Origin: Oscheius sp. JU75
Taxonomy: Eukaryota; Nematoda; Chromadorea; Rhabditida; Rhabditidae
Assembly (NCBI GenBank): GCA_037178855.1
Contig: JASJZC010000006.1
Coordinates: 8,536,501-8,600,500 of the forward strand
DNA: 64,000 bases
Direction of reading: 5' to 3'
The position numbers were made by a program, and so were the translations under genes. Each line of letters begins with the position of its first letter. The stretch's first letter is position 1. Positions 61,601-64,000 of this stretch are shown here, piece after piece. The notes below the pieces were generated by a model. The model was not told the DNA's origin. It worked only from the letters and a program-made list of their open reading frames with translations, and did no database searches.

Positions 61601-63990
61601 CTTACACTGACCACAGGCCGACTCTCCGGTTGCCACCTTCCTTTCCTTCTGGACCTCTTCCTCATCAGAATCCTCATCGTCCTCATCATCAACAACCTGC
61701 TTCTTCTTTCTCGGACCGCGCTTTCTTCTCCTCTTCTTGGGTTTCTCGGATTTAGGCTTGAATTCATCGTCATCGTCCTCTTCTTCACTCTCTTCTTCGG
61801 AGAAGTCACCTTCCTCGTCCTCATCTTCCTCATCCTCATCCGACACGGTTCCCTCGGATCCCTCCTTCTTCTCACCCTCCTCTTCCTCTTTTTCCTCGTC
61901 TTCACCTTCTTCCTCGTCCGTAACCTTCTTCTTCCTTGGAGCTCTGTGGGACTTCGGAGTGATAAACTTCCTGATATTTGAAGCTGCCTTGCTCGCGGCA
62001 CTTCGGCGCGGCATAAGCCTTCTGTCCAACTGAAAAATTTTTAGCGATTCCGTCTCTCTGTCTCTCTGTTTTTCTGTCCCTCTGTCTGACTCACGTCGTC
62101 CTCATGATGCTCCTCTTCCTCTTCGACTTCCTCGTCCTTCAATTCCTCCTCCTTCTTGCTCTTTCCCTCCCGTTTGCTCCTCTTTTCCTCCTTTTGTTTG
62201 ATCAGGAACTCTCGCATCCTTTTCAGAGCCTCGGAATCTAGGTAGAGATCAATGAACGTGCCCTTCTTGGTCGACATGTTCATCTGAGCCTGTGGATCGG
62301 CGTTCAGGGCTGCTGCCTTCTCCTTTTCCTTTTCTTTCTCTTTAGTATCTTGTTCCTTCTTTTTGTAGCCGAGATCTTCGGCTTTGAGTCTATCGATCAG
62401 CTGCTCCAACTCTTCTTGATTTCTGAATTGAGAAGCTTCTTTAGACTGTCAGAGTTTGTAGGCCCGAACTAAGAGAAACAGAGTGACTCTTACCTGACAA
62501 CGACTGTCCATGTGACTCCACTTTGATCGTCAGGTTCCTCGGAATAGATCCTGAGCCAAATTCATTGTAAGTAACCAAAGGAAAAGTTCAAACCTGATAT
62601 TATACTCACAGTCCTGCTGGTACCAGTAGATTAGACCATTCTTGTCCATACCGAGAGGGATCAAACGGAGGTTATTGGCTTTGCAGGTCGTGGTCATCTG
62701 GAATTCGGAACGTAAATTTTGAAGCAGGATCGAACTAGAGTTGCTCAGCGAACCGATGAGCTATGGTGCGAGCCGAACATTTTTGGCTCGAGCTGATTTC
62801 GCGCCGGCTCGAAAGGATCAACAGTACCGGGTCGACTCGAGCCAAATTATAAGTTTGTCCAAAAATATATGCCTCTCCTCTAAACGCGCTTTTCTAGCAT
62901 GTTTTTGAGTGTCTTCGTTGTTTATAAGTGTTTCAATGGGCTCTAAGCAAGACTACATGTACTGTTTTTGAAAAAAGTGTGACGAAACTCTCGGCTCGAG
63001 CTGCCCAAGTATAATGAGAATTCCTCGCCGCCTAAGCGCAGGCAGATGTACACCGTTACGCTGTAGAGTATTTTACATTTTACATACAAACTTCACATAC
63101 AGCACATGCAAACTCACATTTTCCTTCATTTTCGGATTATAGTCAAACTGGGCGTCACACAGTGCCTTCAGAATCTGGATTTTGCTCGAAACTGGTAGGT
63201 TGACGTAACCGTATCTAAAAAAACTTTTCTAGTAAAATGACCGTGAGAAATGTACCTCTCAACTTGAAGCAGCTGCTCTTCTGTGGTCTCACTGATCGAG
63301 AGGAACTTTTTCAGATAGTTCTCCCAGGTTTCAGCTCTCACTGACAGCATGCGTATTCTCCTCATCAGCATTAGGTGAATGTCCATCAGTTCTTTGTTCA
63401 CTAAAAGTTTGATTAGACAAAAGTAACTGGACAAAGGGAACCTCGTCCATCTGCTTCGAAAGACGTGAGAAGCGACTCGAGTTTAGTGAAGGAGAGCGGC
63501 TTCAGACCTAAAAAGTTTCATCAATAGTCATAACCATGTGCTTCACTGTCTCTCTGCTTCCTTCTGTCTCTTTCTCTTTGTCTTTCTGTTCCTCTGTCTC
63601 ACTGTCTTTCTCTTGTTGACCCACCAGTTTCGATTCGAGTTTACATAAAAACCACGAAAAAAAGATAGTTTAAATGACTCACCAATCATTGATCCGAACT
63701 TATTGAAAAAGCTGCAGACTACTGCAAAGTCTGGTTCCTTATGGAGTTGGTTCACATCGACCTGTGGAGCATGTGACTCTCTCTTAAGATTGATTTCGGC
63801 CGGAGTCTCTTCCTCATCGTCCTCCTCGTCCACGGACTCTTCCTTCTGTTCTGTCTCTACCACCAAAGGCTAAATACTCCAATTATTTCTGGAAAAATCA
63901 TCCGGAACTCACTTCTTCCTCCTTCAGAGATGTTTCCTCCTTTTCCTCTTTGGGCGGACTCTCCTCTTTGATAACTGCCTCGTCGGTCAT
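58665..63990 (-). CDS. RSF1: RSF1, histone-binding subunit of the RSF chromatin remodeller
   Basis: Start MTDEAVIKEESPPKEEKEET at 63990, directly after CTTTTAG. N-terminal WHIM/DDT-like region: EPDFAVVCSFFNKFGSMIG, KELMDIHLMLMRRIRM, WENYLKKFLSI, YGYVNLPVSSKIQILKALCD, LRLIPLGMDKNGLIYWYQQD, VTWTVVVRNQEELEQLIDRL; these match vertebrate RSF1 closely. After long acidic/basic tracts (about 62100-61660) comes a PHD finger: CGQCKKSGDWDVLLLCDVCD, DAWHTYCLKPMLWFVPDGDW, then KCVHGMLIEQMEEVAKVLNE and MEYIGISLNNIVPSN, the RSF1 signature after the PHD. A long Asp/Glu/Ser/Lys region (60400-59500) and a Pro/Gly/Tyr-rich C-terminus (PPVYPPQPGVPPYAMPPGAY) follow; stop TAA at 58665 overlaps a possible GTAAGT donor. 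Partner in the family: ISWI ATPase; binds histones and H2A-ubiquitin. Gene appears complete. Confidence 0.9.
59195..59305. repeat. Palindromic repeat in RSF1 intron
   Basis: CATGTTCTGCAAAGTTGTAG, centre AACATATCAACGG, CTACAACTTTGCAGACCATC, flanked by GCTCAAGACGTAAT and AAAGCTCATGAG. Confidence 0.85.
59360..59500. repeat. Palindromic repeat in RSF1 intron, second copy
   Basis: GGTCCAAGACGACATTATTG, TTTGATGTTCTGCAAAGCTG, centre CCTTGAACTG, TTCTACAGCTTTGCGAAACT, CTCAAAAATGTCTTCTTGAT. The arms extend over about 60 bp each. Lies about 55 bp from the previous copy. Confidence 0.85.
60488..60552 (+). mobile_element. tRNA-derived SINE copy
   Basis: TAGCGCAGTCAGTTACAGCT, CCGACTAAAACCAAGG, ATCGGGTTCGATTCCC, tail TTCGACAAACGTTTTTGTCC. 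In an RSF1 intron, antisense. Confidence 0.65.
62735..63060. repeat. Repeat-like insertion in RSF1 intron
   Basis: A large intron where neighbours are tiny. It contains several copies of GGCTCGAG/CTCGAGCC-type words (GTGCGAGCCG, TTTGGCTCGAGCTG, GGCTCGAAAGG, GTCGACTCGAGCC, TCGGCTCGAGCTGCC) in both orientations, suggesting a decayed mobile element of unknown class. Confidence 0.4.
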
Positions 63991-64000
63991 CTAAAAGACT

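Noticed and set aside
61544-62033. Open frames rich in Ser or Leu antisense to RSF1.
   Set aside because: They are shadows of the Glu/Asp/Lys-rich RSF1 coding exons.

Overview
The window is nuclear DNA of a small invertebrate, most likely a nematode, although no species can be named from it. The evidence is: genes cut by very short introns (about 34-45 nt) that end in TTTCAG or TTTTAG; acceptor-like signals directly upstream of several start codons, as expected for spliced-leader trans-splicing; an astacin with the order astacin-EGF-CUB-TSP1, an arrangement typical of one nematode NAS subgroup; a receptor guanylyl cyclase; tandem cathepsin B genes; and mariner relics. There is no rRNA, CRISPR array or prokaryotic gene order. 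All gene models below were spliced by eye from reading frame, splice-site phase and family resemblance, so outer limits are firmer than some internal joints.

Layout. 0.6-3.3 kb (-): a STE/MAP3K-like kinase with C-terminal membrane helices. 4.1-6.0 kb: a small basic protein (-), a small orphan protein (+) and a two-pore K+ channel (-). 8.9-12.5 kb (+): a neuroligin-type adhesion protein. 13.0-15.3 kb (+): one protein with two kinase domains, the second a pseudokinase. 15.6-24.3 kb: a repeat-rich zone with two mariner families, an inverted duplication, a Ran-binding-domain gene (-), a cysteine-rich zinc-ribbon gene (+) and a broken M13 peptidase. 24.4-28.6 kb (-): a short-chain reductase, a small single-pass and a four-pass membrane protein, and a paralogue of the zinc-ribbon gene. 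29.0-33.4 kb (+): a TKL-like kinase fused to a long helical region; its stop lies 9 bp from that of a convergent small protein with an MGC start (33.4-34.3 kb, -). 34.5-37.8 kb (-): the astacin. 39.1-43.9 kb (-): the receptor guanylyl cyclase. 44.1-47.3 kb (-): two cathepsin B paralogues. 47.5-50.1 kb: two more copies, mutually inverted, of the 4.7-kb orphan gene. 50.3-55.3 kb (+): a BTBD8-like double-BTB protein. 55.5-58.2 kb (+): a secreted PAN/apple plus TSP1-like protein. 58.7-64.0 kb (-): the chromatin remodelling subunit RSF1, apparently complete.

The most distinctive content is between and inside the genes. Three dispersed families recur: (i) a nearly loopless palindromic repeat of about 100-130 bp built on GATGTTCTGCAAAGTTGTAG and its reverse complement, with at least ten copies; (ii) a tRNA-derived SINE with recognisable A and B boxes, with at least a dozen copies; (iii) GACAGA/TCTCTGTC tracts that fill many short introns in either orientation and also bound a duplicated gene module. 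The genes do not form an obvious pathway; several act at the cell surface or in signalling (neuroligin, K2P channel, guanylyl cyclase, three kinase genes, astacin, PAN protein). No operon is evident, and neighbouring genes are often convergent or divergent.
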